A stretch of DNA of 64,000 bases from Microvirga puerhi (GCF_020089865.1 NZ_JAIRBM010000018.1:42251-106250); one strand, 5' to 3'. Counted from the first letter of the stretch, positions 25,026-34,022 are shown. The notes: a model not told the origin generated them from the letters alone. Translations and numbers: made by a program.

Positions 25026-27458
25026 ATGGCGCAATTGCAGCGGGACACCGGTGGCCAAGAACTGAGCAACCGGCTTCCGCTGCCGGACGGGTTATCTGCC
25101 GAAGCGATGGTCGACCTCTACAGGACGATGGTTCTGCTGAGGAAGTTCGAGTTGGCGGCCCAGGTCGCGTGCCGGACGGGAGAAACGCCGGGCTTCCTCC
25201 ATCTCTATGTGGGCCAGGAAGCGACTGCCACCGGGATCTGCGCCCATCTACGCTCAACCGATTGGGTCACGTCCACGCATCGCGGTCACGGACACGCGCT
25301 GGCGAAGGGCATGGATCCGCGTGTGCTCATGGCGGAACTCTATGGGAAACACGATGGATGCTGCGGTGGGCGCGGCGGCACCATGCACCTGTACGATCCA
25401 ACGATCGGTCTCTTCGGGACGAACGGCTTGGTGGGAGGGGGCATTCCCTCTGCGGTCGGCGCGGCGATCAGCGCCAAATATCAAGGCACGCATGGCGTTT
25501 CCGTCGCCTTCTTCGGTGACGGGGCGACCAATCATGCTGCCTTCCATGAATCGCTGAACTTTGCAGGGGTAAGGCAGGCTCCCGTGGTGCTGGTGTGCGA
25601 GAACAATCTCTACGCTACGGCAACCGCACTTTCGTCGGTCACCCTCAATCCCGAGATCGCCAGCCGAGCAGCTGCCTACGGCATCCCGGGCATTGCCGTC
25701 GACGGCAACGACGTGGCGGCGGTCTGGCAAGCGGCCCGCGACGCGGTGGAGCGTGCCCGCGATGGACACGGGCCGACCCTGATCGAGGCTAAAACCTACC
25801 GCACCGTCGGCCATCATGAGGGCGACCCCGTGACAGGCACGTACAGGACGCAGAAGGAAGTGGATGAGTGGGCCAAGCGATGCCCGGTCGAGACCTTCAG
25901 GCGCCGGATCATAGAGGATTACGCAATCGTCACCGGACGCGATCTCGATCAGATCGATGCCTCCGTCGACGCCTCCGTCAAGGCGGCGATCGAATACGCG
26001 CGCCGGTCGCCCGAGCCGGAGCCGAGGACCTATTCGCTTCACGTTTTCGCGGACCCGATCAATCCGCCCGAAGCGACGGCACCGATACCGCGGGGGCGTC
26101 CCACCGCCGAGACGGGTTGGCTCGATGCCGTCAGGGATGGGATCGCCGAGGAGATGCGGCGCGACCGCAACCTGATCTATCTCGGGGAAGGAACAGGCGA
26201 GCGCGGAGGCACTTTCGCGCATACCAAAGGGCTGTACCAGGAGTTCGGCGGGGACCGCATGATCGACACGCCGATCTCTGAGCTCGGCTTCACCGGGGCG
26301 GCGCTGGGTGCGTCCGCCACGGGAACCCGTTGCATCGCAGACCTGATGTTCGCCGACTTCCTGTTCGAAGCGGCGGGACAGATCGTCCTGCAGGCGGCAA
26401 AGCTGCGCTACATGTCGAACGGCCAAATGCAGGCTCCAATGGTCATCCGCGTCGGCGCGGGAGCCGTGCGGTCGGCGGGACCGCACCACTCGGGTACCTA
26501 CCATCCGGTATGGGCGCATGTTCCGGGACTCGTGGTCTGCCTTCCGTCGACGCCCGCCGACGCTAAGGGACTGATGAAGACTGCTCTCCGAGCCCGCGAT
26601 CCGGTCATTATGCTGGAGACGAAGGCGCTGTTCTCTTCGAAGGGGCCTGTGCCGGAAGGCGAACATCTGGTGCCTTTCGGACTCGCGCGCATCGCCCGGA
26701 AGGGGACTGACCTCACCATTGTGAGCGCCGGACAGCTCGTCATCAGGTCGCTCGAGGCCGCCGACACCCTGGCCGAGGACGGCATCTCCGCCGAAGTCAT
26801 CGATCTCCGAACCATTCAGCCACTCGATGTTGACACCGTGGCTGATAGTGTCAGGCGCACCCATCGCCTTCTCGTCGTCGACGAGGCATACGCGATGTTC
26901 GGAGTCGGAGCGGAACTCGGCCAATCCATGAACGAACTCTGCTTCGATTACCTGGATGCTCCCGTCGCCCGTCTTCATACGGCACCCGTCACCCATCCGT
27001 TCGCGCCGTCACTTGAGCGTGCCATGCTAGTGTCCACTGACCGGATCGTCGCTGCCGCGAGACTCCTCATGCGGGGCGAGGTCAGTCCGATCGACCGCGC
27101 GGCCCGACACTCCCCAGATGCCGGACGCATAGCGGCGCTGGAGGTTGATAATCTTTCCCCCGTACATCGGCCCCGGCCCGAGATGGGGGCCCCAACACCC
27201 GCGCACAGCACGGCCGAAGGGACTCTGATCACGATGCCCTTCGGCGACCTGACGGTGAGCGAGGGCAAGCTCGTCAAATGGTATCGTCGCCGCGGTGACA
27301 GCGTGGCGCAGGGCGACCACGTGGCGGACATCGAGACAGACAAGGCCGTTGTCGAGATTGAATCCCCCGCTAGCGGAGTTCTCGCCGAGATACTGGCAGG
27401 GGATGGGGCGACGGTCGCAATGGGATCTCCGATCGGTATCGTTCGGGAGGCGAATTGA
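25026..27458 (+). CDS. 2-oxoacid dehydrogenase E1 alpha-beta fusion with C-terminal lipoyl domain
   Basis: An 810-residue fusion. Residues about 20-330 are E1alpha with the thiamine-diphosphate motif GDGATNH...CENN (GDG at 164-166, NN at 193-194). Residues about 355-690 are E1beta (EGTGERGGTFAHTKGL, ISELGFTGAALGASATG, PLDVDT, HPFAPSLE). Residues about 735-808 form a lipoyl domain with acceptor K773 in ETDKA. No E2 catalytic or E3 gene is seen. The lipoyl domain on E1 is unusual because it normally sits on E2; here it may present acyl groups to another E2 or a free acyltransferase. Overlaps the next gene by one base (TGATG). Family: acetoin or branched-chain oxoacid dehydrogenases. Confidence 0.88.
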   Translation: MAQLQRDTGGQELSNRLPLPDGLSAEAMVDLYRTMVLLRKFELAAQVACRTGETPGFLHLYVGQEATATGICAHLRSTDWVTSTHRGHGHALAKGMDPRVLMAELYGKHDGCCGGRGGTMHLYDPTIGLFGTNGLVGGGIPSAVGAAISAKYQGTHGVSVAFFGDGATNHAAFHESLNFAGVRQAPVVLVCENNLYATATALSSVTLNPEIASRAAAYGIPGIAVDGNDVAAVWQAARDAVERARDGHGPTLIEAKTYRTVGHHEGDPVTGTYRTQKEVDEWAKRCPVETFRRRIIEDYAIVTGRDLDQIDASVDASVKAAIEYARRSPEPEPRTYSLHVFADPINPPEATAPIPRGRPTAETGWLDAVRDGIAEEMRRDRNLIYLGEGTGERGGTFAHTKGLYQEFGGDRMIDTPISELGFTGAALGASATGTRCIADLMFADFLFEAAGQIVLQAAKLRYMSNGQMQAPMVIRVGAGAVRSAGPHHSGTYHPVWAHVPGLVVCLPSTPADAKGLMKTALRARDPVIMLETKALFSSKGPVPEGEHLVPFGLARIARKGTDLTIVSAGQLVIRSLEAADTLAEDGISAEVIDLRTIQPLDVDTVADSVRRTHRLLVVDEAYAMFGVGAELGQSMNELCFDYLDAPVARLHTAPVTHPFAPSLERAMLVSTDRIVAAARLLMRGEVSPIDRAARHSPDAGRIAALEVDNLSPVHRPRPEMGAPTPAHSTAEGTLITMPFGDLTVSEGKLVKWYRRRGDSVAQGDHVADIETDKAVVEIESPASGVLAEILAGDGATVAMGSPIGIVREAN

Positions 27459-28480
27459 TGCGCATATTATTGTCTCAGTTCAGGCATACCGACGATCGGC
27501 TCGAGCGGAGGACGATAGGCAGCGATGACGCGCTCATCGTCCAATCCGCCAATGCGGGCGCGCGGTCCATCGTGCCGATGGACGTTCGTGCAAGCATCGA
27601 CGGCATTATTCACTCACCCCCTGGTACGGACGTGGACGGGCTTCCCTCGGAATATCCGAACGCCAGGGCACTCGTCCGGGCCGGGGTCGGGTACGATGGG
27701 CTGGACCTCGAGGCCTGGGGCCGCAACGGCACTGCCGTCTTCAACGTTCCGGATTACGGTACTTCGGAAGTCGCCGACCATGCCATCGGACTGATGCTGG
27801 CACTCACGCGGGGCGTGATCACCTACAACGACGCCATAAGGGCCGATCCAACAACCGGCTGGACGCAAGGCACCGCACCTGCTGTCCGCCGTCTGCGGGA
27901 CGCGGTCTTCGGGATCGTAGGGCTTGGCCGTATCGGACTGGCCACGGCAATCCGTGCGCGTTCCTTCGGCATGAGGATCGCCTTCCATGATCCATACTTG
28001 CCATCCGGCATGGAGATCGCCGTCGGAGCGCAGCGATGCGCGAGCCTCCACGAACTGATCGCGATCTCGGACGTGGTCAGCATTCACGCGCCCTCGAGCG
28101 AGGAGACCTGCGGCCTCGTGGGTGCCGAGGCGTTAGCGCACGCCAAATCCGATCTCGTCCTGATCAACACCGCACGCGGCTCGATCGTCGACCTCGACGC
28201 GCTTCACGATGCACTTAGGACACGGCGGATCATGGCCGCCGGGCTGGACGTGCTGCCGACCGAGCCCGCCGATTCCACACATCCACTGATCGACGCGTGG
28301 CGCCGTGGCGAGGATTGGGTCTCGGGACGGCTCATTCTCACGCCACATGCTGCGTTCTACTCGCCATCGTCCGTCATCGACATGCGTGTGAAGAGCGTCA
28401 AGACCGTCCTCCAGCATCTCAGGAATGGCGATCTCTCCAACTGCGTCAATAGGGAGTTTCTGGTGCGTCGCCTGGCGTAG
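27458..28480 (+). CDS. D-isomer-specific 2-hydroxyacid dehydrogenase
   Basis: A 340-residue NAD-dependent dehydrogenase. The Rossmann motif GIVGLGRIGLATA is clear, followed by the Arg-bearing block LINTARGSIVD and the catalytic histidine region LTPHAAFYS, where His and Ala-Ala-Phe stand for the usual HxA motif; the acidic partner is in the AGLDVLPTEP block. This subgroup is CtBP-like rather than SerA. ATG at 27458 overlaps the E1 stop (TGATG); a TTG one codon earlier is not needed. Expected reaction: reversible reduction of a 2-oxoacid, possibly the substrate or product of the E1 fusion. Confidence 0.86.
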   Translation: MRILLSQFRHTDDRLERRTIGSDDALIVQSANAGARSIVPMDVRASIDGIIHSPPGTDVDGLPSEYPNARALVRAGVGYDGLDLEAWGRNGTAVFNVPDYGTSEVADHAIGLMLALTRGVITYNDAIRADPTTGWTQGTAPAVRRLRDAVFGIVGLGRIGLATAIRARSFGMRIAFHDPYLPSGMEIAVGAQRCASLHELIAISDVVSIHAPSSEETCGLVGAEALAHAKSDLVLINTARGSIVDLDALHDALRTRRIMAAGLDVLPTEPADSTHPLIDAWRRGEDWVSGRLILTPHAAFYSPSSVIDMRVKSVKTVLQHLRNGDLSNCVNREFLVRRLA

Positions 28481-28551
28481 CGTGGAGAAGGATTAACAGA
28501 TTCCGGCATGATCCTGGGGCGTCCGGACCGGAGCAGCGGATAGGTGACCCA

Positions 28552-29217
28552 TTGAACTACACGTTCCAGTTCGGCACCGTGATGGACCACTTTCCGGATC
28601 TTCTCTCCGGGGCCGCGCTGACGATCCGCCTGTCTGCGCTCACGATGGTCTTCGGCCTGGTCATCGGCATGACGTGTGCAGTGGCCAAGGCATACGGTCC
28701 GCGACCGATCCGGTGGCTGGCAACGTCCTACATAGAACTCATCCGCAACACACCATTCCTGATCCAGCTCTACTTCGTGTTCTTTGCGCTTCCTCACTTC
28801 GGGGTGCGCCTCAGCCCCAACAATTCCGCTCTGATCGCGATGGTGATTAATCTGGGGGCCTATTCGGCTGAGATCGTGAGGGCAGGGGTCGAGTCCATTC
28901 CACACGGCCAGATCGAGGCTGGACGGGCGCTTGGTCTGAAGCCGCTCCAGATCGTTCGGTTCCTGATTTTGTTCCCAGCACTGAAGGCGGTCTATCCGGC
29001 GCTGACGAGCCAGTTCATTCTCGTACTCCTCGGATCGAGCATCGTCTCCGCCATCGCCGCGGATGAGCTCACGGCCGTCGCCAACACTATCAATTCGCAA
29101 ACCTTCCGGAGCTTTGAGATCTACACGATCGTGACCCTCATGTACGTGGCGATCGTATTCGGGTTCAGAGCGATCTTCACATCGATCTACGCCTTCGCAT
29201 TTGCGAGGCGCGGATGA
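28552..29217 (+). CDS. amino acid ABC transporter permease (HisM/GlnP type)
   Basis: A 221-residue polar amino acid permease. It has the family start region GAALTIRLSALTMVFGLVIG, then IELIRNTPFLIQLYF and the ATPase-contacting EAA-type loop GQIEAGRALGLKPLQIVRFLILFPALKAVYPAL. Five to six helices. The start is a TTG at 28552 with an AGGTGA 6 bases upstream; no better start lies in frame. It begins 71 bases after the dehydrogenase. Confidence 0.88.
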   Translation: MNYTFQFGTVMDHFPDLLSGAALTIRLSALTMVFGLVIGMTCAVAKAYGPRPIRWLATSYIELIRNTPFLIQLYFVFFALPHFGVRLSPNNSALIAMVINLGAYSAEIVRAGVESIPHGQIEAGRALGLKPLQIVRFLILFPALKAVYPALTSQFILVLLGSSIVSAIAADELTAVANTINSQTFRSFEIYTIVTLMYVAIVFGFRAIFTSIYAFAFARRG

Positions 29218-29905
29218 GTTTGAAAAGGCGCGGGAATTGCTGAGAACTTTCACTCTCCATGAAGTTTGGATTCTCGTTCTGGCAGCCCGATGGACGATCG
29301 CTCTATCGCTTGCCGCGTTCATTGGCGGCGGAGCGGTCGGCTTCGTCCTCGCCATCGCGAGGATATCGCCCTTCAAGGCGCTGAGATACATCGTGTCCGG
29401 CTACATCCAATTCGTGCAGGCCATACCGGGCCTCATGCTGCTGCTTTTGTTCTATTACGGTCTGAACCTATTCGGCATTCGGATCGACGCGTGGACTGCG
29501 GCCGTGCTGGCATTCACCCTGTCGACGAGCGCTTTCCTGGCCGAGATTTGGCGCGGCTGCCTCCAGGCCGTTCCCGCAGGGCAATGGGATGCATCTCGAT
29601 CACTTGCGCTGAACTTTCCCAAGACGCTGATCCTGGTGATCATTCCGCAGGCGGCGCGGATGGCTCTGCCACCAACGGTCGGATACATGGTGCAGGTCGT
29701 GAAGGGAACCTCCCTGGCGGCCCTGATCGGCTTCACGGAACTCGCGAAGGCCGGCGCCCAGATCAACACCATTACCTTCGAGCCCGTTCTCGTCTTCGGA
29801 ACTGTGGCGGGCATTTACTTCCTGATCTGCTGGCCCCTGTCACTGCTTAGCAGCCATCTGGAAAGGCAATTGAAGGTCGGTCACGTGAACATCCAGGCCA
29901 TGTGA
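29201..29905 (+). CDS. amino acid ABC transporter permease (partner)
   Basis: A second polar amino acid permease: ALRYIVSGYIQFVQAIPGLMLLLLFYYGL, then the EAA-type loop VPAGQWDASRSLALNFPKTLILVIIPQAARMALP, and VKGTSLAALIGFTELAKAG. The frame opens at TTG 29201, overlapping the first permease by 17 bases; a TTG at 29237, preceded by AAAAGG, would better match the usual N-terminus (LRTFTLHEVW). Forms a heterodimer with the gene at 28552. No ATPase gene is found in this operon. Confidence 0.86.
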   Translation: MRGADEFEKARELLRTFTLHEVWILVLAARWTIALSLAAFIGGGAVGFVLAIARISPFKALRYIVSGYIQFVQAIPGLMLLLLFYYGLNLFGIRIDAWTAAVLAFTLSTSAFLAEIWRGCLQAVPAGQWDASRSLALNFPKTLILVIIPQAARMALPPTVGYMVQVVKGTSLAALIGFTELAKAGAQINTITFEPVLVFGTVAGIYFLICWPLSLLSSHLERQLKVGHVNIQAM

Positions 29906-29992
29906 CCCAACGATGTACGGCGGGCGGGTCCGAGGAACCCGTGCGCGACGTATGACCGCCACGATGGCGGGCTGAAATGGAGGGAGGAGATC

Positions 29993-30796
29993 ATGGGTAT
30001 GCGAGGAATCATGAAGTCCGTGCTTGCGCTGGCGACGATGGCCATCGTCGGCCTGTCGACCGCACCGGGCAAGGCTCAGACGGTAGACGAGATCATCAAG
30101 CGCGGCAAGGTCGTCATCGCCATCGATACGACGGTGCCACCCTACGGCATGCTCGACGCTGACAACCAGCCGACCGGCATCGATGTCGAGGTGGCGAAAC
30201 TCATCGGCAAGAACCTCAAGGTGCCGGTCGAGTTCGTCACGGTGAACTCCCCCGGGCGCATTCCTGCTCTGATCAGCAACCGCGTCGATATGGTGGTCGC
30301 AATCTTCTCGATCACGGCGGAGAGGGCGCTCCAAGTCTCGTTTTCTATCCCGTACGCGGGCCAGTCCGCTGTCCTCATCGCCCCCAAGACGGCCAACATC
30401 AAGGGACCGGAAGACCTCAAGGGTCAGAAGGTCGGCGTCACGCGCGGCGCGCTCGAGGACGGCGCTCTTACGCAAATGAATCCGCCTGGCGTGACCCTGC
30501 TTCGGTTCGACGACGGCCCATCGGTCGCACAGGCCATGCTTTCCGGACAGATCGACGCCATGGGCGGGGGAGATTACGGTGAAATCTACCTCCGGAAGGG
30601 TGCCAAGGGCGAGGAATACGAGCAGAAATTCCCTCTGAGAGCAGCCCATTTCGGGATCGGCATCCGCCGCGGTAATGCCGACCTGCTGCAATGGCTGAAC
30701 ACGTTTGTCTATCAGATCAAGAACAGCGGCGAGCTGGACGCGATCTCCCGTAAATACCGCAATGGCCAGCCTATGATCCCGCTGCCGGTCTTCTGA
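29993..30796 (+). CDS. amino acid ABC transporter substrate-binding protein (SBP family 3)
   Basis: A 267-residue periplasmic binding protein. Signal peptide MKSVLALATMAIVGLSTAPGKAQ, then the family 3 core: IDTTVPPYGMLDADNQPTGIDVEVAKLIGKNL, VEFVTVNSPGRIPALISNRVDMVVA, FSIPYAGQSAVL. It sits after GGAGGGAGGAG, a strong ribosome site. Last gene of the UTRA-controlled locus. Placing the binding protein after the permeases is the reverse of the usual order. Confidence 0.9.
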   Translation: MGMRGIMKSVLALATMAIVGLSTAPGKAQTVDEIIKRGKVVIAIDTTVPPYGMLDADNQPTGIDVEVAKLIGKNLKVPVEFVTVNSPGRIPALISNRVDMVVAIFSITAERALQVSFSIPYAGQSAVLIAPKTANIKGPEDLKGQKVGVTRGALEDGALTQMNPPGVTLLRFDDGPSVAQAMLSGQIDAMGGGDYGEIYLRKGAKGEEYEQKFPLRAAHFGIGIRRGNADLLQWLNTFVYQIKNSGELDAISRKYRNGQPMIPLPVF

Positions 30797-30895
30797 GTGC
30801 ATCACTAGACTCAGCGGTGGGTGACAGGAGCAAGTGAGAGGATGCAGCACATCCGCGCCCGCATGTGTCGTGGGCTCATCGTTTCAAAATCTCAG

Positions 30896-30919
30896 CCATC
30901 GTGACGGGAGTCACGGTGG
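30896..30919. repeat. inverted repeat downstream of the binding-protein gene
   Basis: CGTGAC (30900-30905) pairs with GTCACG (30910-30915) around GGGA, and four flanking pairs (one wobble) extend it to a 10-pair stem. No U-tract follows, so it is not a classical terminator; it could be a transcript-end stabiliser or an operator. Confidence 0.3.
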
Positions 30920-31444
30920 TGGAATACCTCGTGTTCAAGGGCAGACGTCTAATCGTTCGACGGTCCTACTTCACGTGCGGTGGTGCTTGGCTTGAGGTCC
31001 TTATTTTCGAAATCCGGATGAGACAATACCTGAGGGCTCTCGAGTACCGAGCGGGATTATCGTGCGATCAAGCGCAAAGAACAGGCGAAGTATGCCTGTA
31101 GTTCGAGCCATTCACTTACTGAGCAGCTCGCTGCATAAACAGTTTGAGGGGGGAGGCCACCTCTGACCGCGAACCTGGCTTGGCAGGTTTAGATGGTCGC
31201 TAGGCTCTCGACCCGACGCGTCAAGTCGGCGATCGCAGGACCGTTGCCGGGTCCATAACTCCTCTATGGGCAACGCATATGACGCTCCTCCCGTTGACGA
31301 CGAAAACCTTGTTCGTCCTTCGACGTTGATCCGGACGGGGCACGAGTTTAACACTATTCTGGTTTCATTCAGTGGCTGAGCGCACTTCAAGGCAACCTCG
31401 AGGAGAATCATGCTTTTCTCGAACAGCGTTTCTTTTTAGGAAAG

Positions 31445-31486
31445 AAACTATAGTTTACTTTCTATAATATTTCTATTATATAGAAA
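31445..31486. promoter_or_regulatory. AT-rich nested palindromes, probable hip operator/promoter
   Basis: AAACTATAGTTT (31445-31456) is a perfect 12-base palindrome. Next to it TTTCTATA (31459-31466) pairs with TATAGAAA (31479-31486) and, inside, TATAATA (31463-31469) with TATTATA (31474-31480). The block is almost free of G and C and lies 65-105 bases before hipA, where HipB-type autorepressors bind. It also contains several TATAAT-like words. Confidence 0.55.
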
Positions 31487-31550
31487 ACTATAATTCCTCT
31501 CGTGAGCTGATCGAGGCGCAATTTGTGCGCACAGAAAGGCAAACTTCATC

Positions 31551-32723
31551 ATGCCCCTCCGGGCGGCCGATATTCTATTCAAGGACCGGGCTGTCGGCAC
31601 GTTGATAGAGACGGCGAGCGGCGGGACGCGATTCAGCTATGCCGCGGACTGGGCCGAAGACATTGCCTGCTGCTTGTCGGTTACCCGCCGCGAGCATGAA
31701 TGGGCGCAAGGACTGCATCCGTTTTTTCAACATCTCGGGCCAGAAGGCTGGCTTCGTGAGCAGCAGGCGCGCGTCGCTCATGTCGTCGAGGAGGACGACC
31801 TCGGCTTGCTGCTGCGCTATGGCGCGGACTGTATCGGCGCCGTCAGCGTCAAGCCTCCGAAAGGGAGCGAGCCACCGACGGCGATCACCGAGGCCACGGC
31901 CAGCCCAGGTCGCACGGTGTCGGGCATTCAGAAAAAGCTTCTGGTCTCACGTGCGGGACCGAAGAAGCCGTTCCAGCCCGCCGCCGCAGACGGCATTGCC
32001 CCTTATATTGCCAAGTTCAATTCGGAGCGGATAGCCACGCTCGTACGCAACGAGGCGCTGAGCTTGCGGTGGTCAGCCATCGTGCTCGGAGCGCGGGAAG
32101 TCAACGAATTCACGCTTGCCTTCATCCCGGTCATCGACGAGCAAGCTCTTGTCCTCAAGCGCTTCGACCGCGGCCCGAACGGCGAGAAGCTGCGTCTGGA
32201 GGACTGCGCGCAGATTCTCTGCAAACCTCGCGGGCAGGATTATGCAGGTAAGTATGACGCTGGCTATGAGGACGTCGCAGCCATCATCAATCGGCACTCG
32301 GCACGGCCAGCGATCGACCTTGCGCGGTTTTTCCGCCGCCTGATCGTTTTCGCCTTGATTGGAAACTGCGATGCGCATCTGAAGAATTTTTCGCTGTTAG
32401 AAACTTCCACGGGGCTGCGCCTGTCACCCGCGTACGACATCCTGAACACGGCCTTCTATGACGGCTTCGACCAGACCCTGGCTCTCTCGATCAATGGGAG
32501 AAAGGTCCATCTCGATACCATTGACGGCGATCTCTTCCGGGACTTTGGACGGGAAATTGGTCTCCCAGACCGGGCGATTGAGCAGATCTTTGCCGACCTT
32601 CGACGTCAGACAAAGAAGGCCGCGTCCGTGATCCGCCTGCCGGACGCCGAAGGGTTCGACGGATTTGTAACCCGTTACGCGGAGATTGTGAGCAACGCAT
32701 GCCTGAGAATCCTAGGGGCATAG
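31551..32723 (+). CDS. hipA: HipA-family serine/threonine kinase toxin
   Basis: A 390-residue HipA kinase. An N-terminal HipA_N domain precedes a Gly-rich nucleotide loop SGIQKKL (124-130), the ATP-binding Lys in IAKF (K155), the catalytic loop GNCDAHLKNFSLL with D274 and N279, and the Mg-binding D296 in LSPAYD. All catalytic residues appear intact, so it should be active. Known HipA proteins phosphorylate glutamyl-tRNA synthetase or related targets and cause dormancy. Order is toxin first: hipA precedes the HTH partner and overlaps it by 25 bases. Codon use is weaker in third-position GC bias than the flanking metabolic operons, suggesting transfer. Confidence 0.9.
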   Translation: MPLRAADILFKDRAVGTLIETASGGTRFSYAADWAEDIACCLSVTRREHEWAQGLHPFFQHLGPEGWLREQQARVAHVVEEDDLGLLLRYGADCIGAVSVKPPKGSEPPTAITEATASPGRTVSGIQKKLLVSRAGPKKPFQPAAADGIAPYIAKFNSERIATLVRNEALSLRWSAIVLGAREVNEFTLAFIPVIDEQALVLKRFDRGPNGEKLRLEDCAQILCKPRGQDYAGKYDAGYEDVAAIINRHSARPAIDLARFFRRLIVFALIGNCDAHLKNFSLLETSTGLRLSPAYDILNTAFYDGFDQTLALSINGRKVHLDTIDGDLFRDFGREIGLPDRAIEQIFADLRRQTKKAASVIRLPDAEGFDGFVTRYAEIVSNACLRILGA

Positions 32724-33703
32724 GCCCGCTCGACTGGCAGGGCCTCGTCGATGAGGCCCTGCGGCGCCGCAAGGCAGAAGGCATGACGCAGCGTGAGCAT
32801 GCGGCGCTCGCTGGCGTTAGCGTGCCGACGATTGCTGCATTCGACCGAGCCGAGCAGACACTCACCCTCACCAAGGCATTCGACATTCTGCGTATCGTCG
32901 GGCTGATCGATGAGAAATCCGCGGACGGTGCGCAGAATGTGTTCGTACAAGAATCGTTCAAGCGGTGGCGCACGCTCGTCGATGACCTCCCGACAGATGC
33001 CCCAGCGCGCTTCCCGCACGGCTGGTATCGCGTCGATTATTGTCTTGAAGGTGACCTACGCACTGTCAATCTCACCGAGTACGAGGACATTCTGCGCCAA
33101 GCAGTGACGCGCTACACGAGCTGGCCCGTCTTTGTCGTCATGTCGCGGCCGGAGCTCGCGCCGCGGGAGATGGACGGCTCGATTGAATGCTGGCTGGCAG
33201 AGCCTAGCGTTGAGCGCACCTTCAATGATGCGGCTCATGCGGATTTCTGGCGGGCATTGCCATCAGGGCAACTCTTCTTAATGCGCGGCTATCAGGAGGA
33301 CGCACAGGACACATTTCCGCCCGGGACGATCTTCGATGCGACCTTGCCGGTCTGGCGACTTGGCGAAGGGTTGCTACATGCGGAGAAACTCGCATCCCTT
33401 CTGTGGAAGAGCGACGCCAAGCCTATCACAGTGCGGTTCAGAGCCGTCTATACAGGGTTGAGTGGGCGCGTCCTGCGGTCGTGGGCCAATCCTTTAAGCG
33501 ATCTATTGCTGGAAGGGCAGGCCGCGCGCAGTGACGAGGCGGTGCTGGAGGTGACGGTGCCTGCGGGAACGATCACCGATCGGCTGGACGAATATCTGTT
33601 TCCGATGATTGCTTCGCTCTATGAGCGGTTTGGTGTGACGGGCCTTAGCGTCAATCGCGTGAAAGCTGAAACCAATCGCTTGCTTCATAGCCGGATGGGG
33701 TGA
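32699..33703 (+). CDS. HTH regulator with large C-terminal Schlafen-associated-like domain (HipB-like partner)
   Basis: A 334-residue protein. Residues about 15-70 are an XRE HTH (GMTQREHAALAGVSVPTIAAFDR), the usual HipB fold. Residues about 90-334 are not HipB: RFPHGWYRVDYCLEGD, YTSWPVFVVMSRPELAPREMDGSIECWL, AAHADFWRALPSGQLFLMRGYQED, PVWRLGEGLLHAEKLASLL, VRFRAVYTGLSGRVLRSWANP. I recall this pattern as the region that follows AlbA_2/Schlafen-type domains in other bacterial proteins; that is memory, not a search. It overlaps hipA, so the two are translationally coupled. Probable antitoxin and repressor with an added sensing or binding domain. Confidence 0.72.
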   Translation: MPENPRGIGPLDWQGLVDEALRRRKAEGMTQREHAALAGVSVPTIAAFDRAEQTLTLTKAFDILRIVGLIDEKSADGAQNVFVQESFKRWRTLVDDLPTDAPARFPHGWYRVDYCLEGDLRTVNLTEYEDILRQAVTRYTSWPVFVVMSRPELAPREMDGSIECWLAEPSVERTFNDAAHADFWRALPSGQLFLMRGYQEDAQDTFPPGTIFDATLPVWRLGEGLLHAEKLASLLWKSDAKPITVRFRAVYTGLSGRVLRSWANPLSDLLLEGQAARSDEAVLEVTVPAGTITDRLDEYLFPMIASLYERFGVTGLSVNRVKAETNRLLHSRMG

Positions 33704-33973
33704 ACATGGGCTCGCATGCCTACGGCATGCTCAGCGCAAAAAGCAGGACTACATCCGGCTCTCCTTAGATAGGGACTATTTGGCCGGATTCGCCATGGCC
33801 GAAATCGTGCCTATCCCGCCCGTGTGAGATCCTCGCGCTCCGCTGCCAGATTCGGCGATGATAAAGGCCTGCCGCGCCGTAGGCGGACGGCCTGTTTATG
33901 GCCCTTAACGGGATCCTGCGACGTCGCTGAGTATCCGAATCGGAGCGGTCCCCAGTTAATAGAAATTAATCTG

Positions 33974-34014
33974 CTACGATCGGCGCCATTCGAGTCGTTC
34001 TCGAATCATCGTAG
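33974..34014. repeat. nested inverted repeat (41 bases)
   Basis: Outer arms CTACGAT (33974-33980) and ATCGTAG (34008-34014) and inner arms ATTCGAG (33988-33994) and CTCGAAT (34000-34006) are all exact complements; a 7-base bulge on the left makes the stem asymmetric. Unlikely by chance; candidate control or partition site. Confidence 0.55.
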
Positions 34015-34022
34015 GCATACAT

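Larger units (their letters stand above)
30797..31550. other. AT-richer intergenic region before the hip locus
   Basis: About 750 bases without a supported gene. Open frames on either strand (up to about 100 residues) lack ribosome sites and family patterns. It contains a stem-loop at 30896-30919 and, at its right edge, the AT-rich nested palindromes ahead of hipA. Confidence 0.5.

Noticed and set aside
25254..26996. A 580-residue minus-strand frame
   Set aside because: Antisense shadow of the E1 fusion gene, which has intact thiamine-diphosphate and lipoyl motifs.
30865..31411. Frames of 78 (plus) and 99 (minus) residues before the hip locus
   Set aside because: No ribosome sites, no family pattern and codon use unlike the neighbours.
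31441..31500. AT-rich block before hipA considered as the end of an insertion element or a CRISPR leader
   Set aside because: No repeat array, no target-site duplication and no transposase are nearby; the symmetry fits an operator better.
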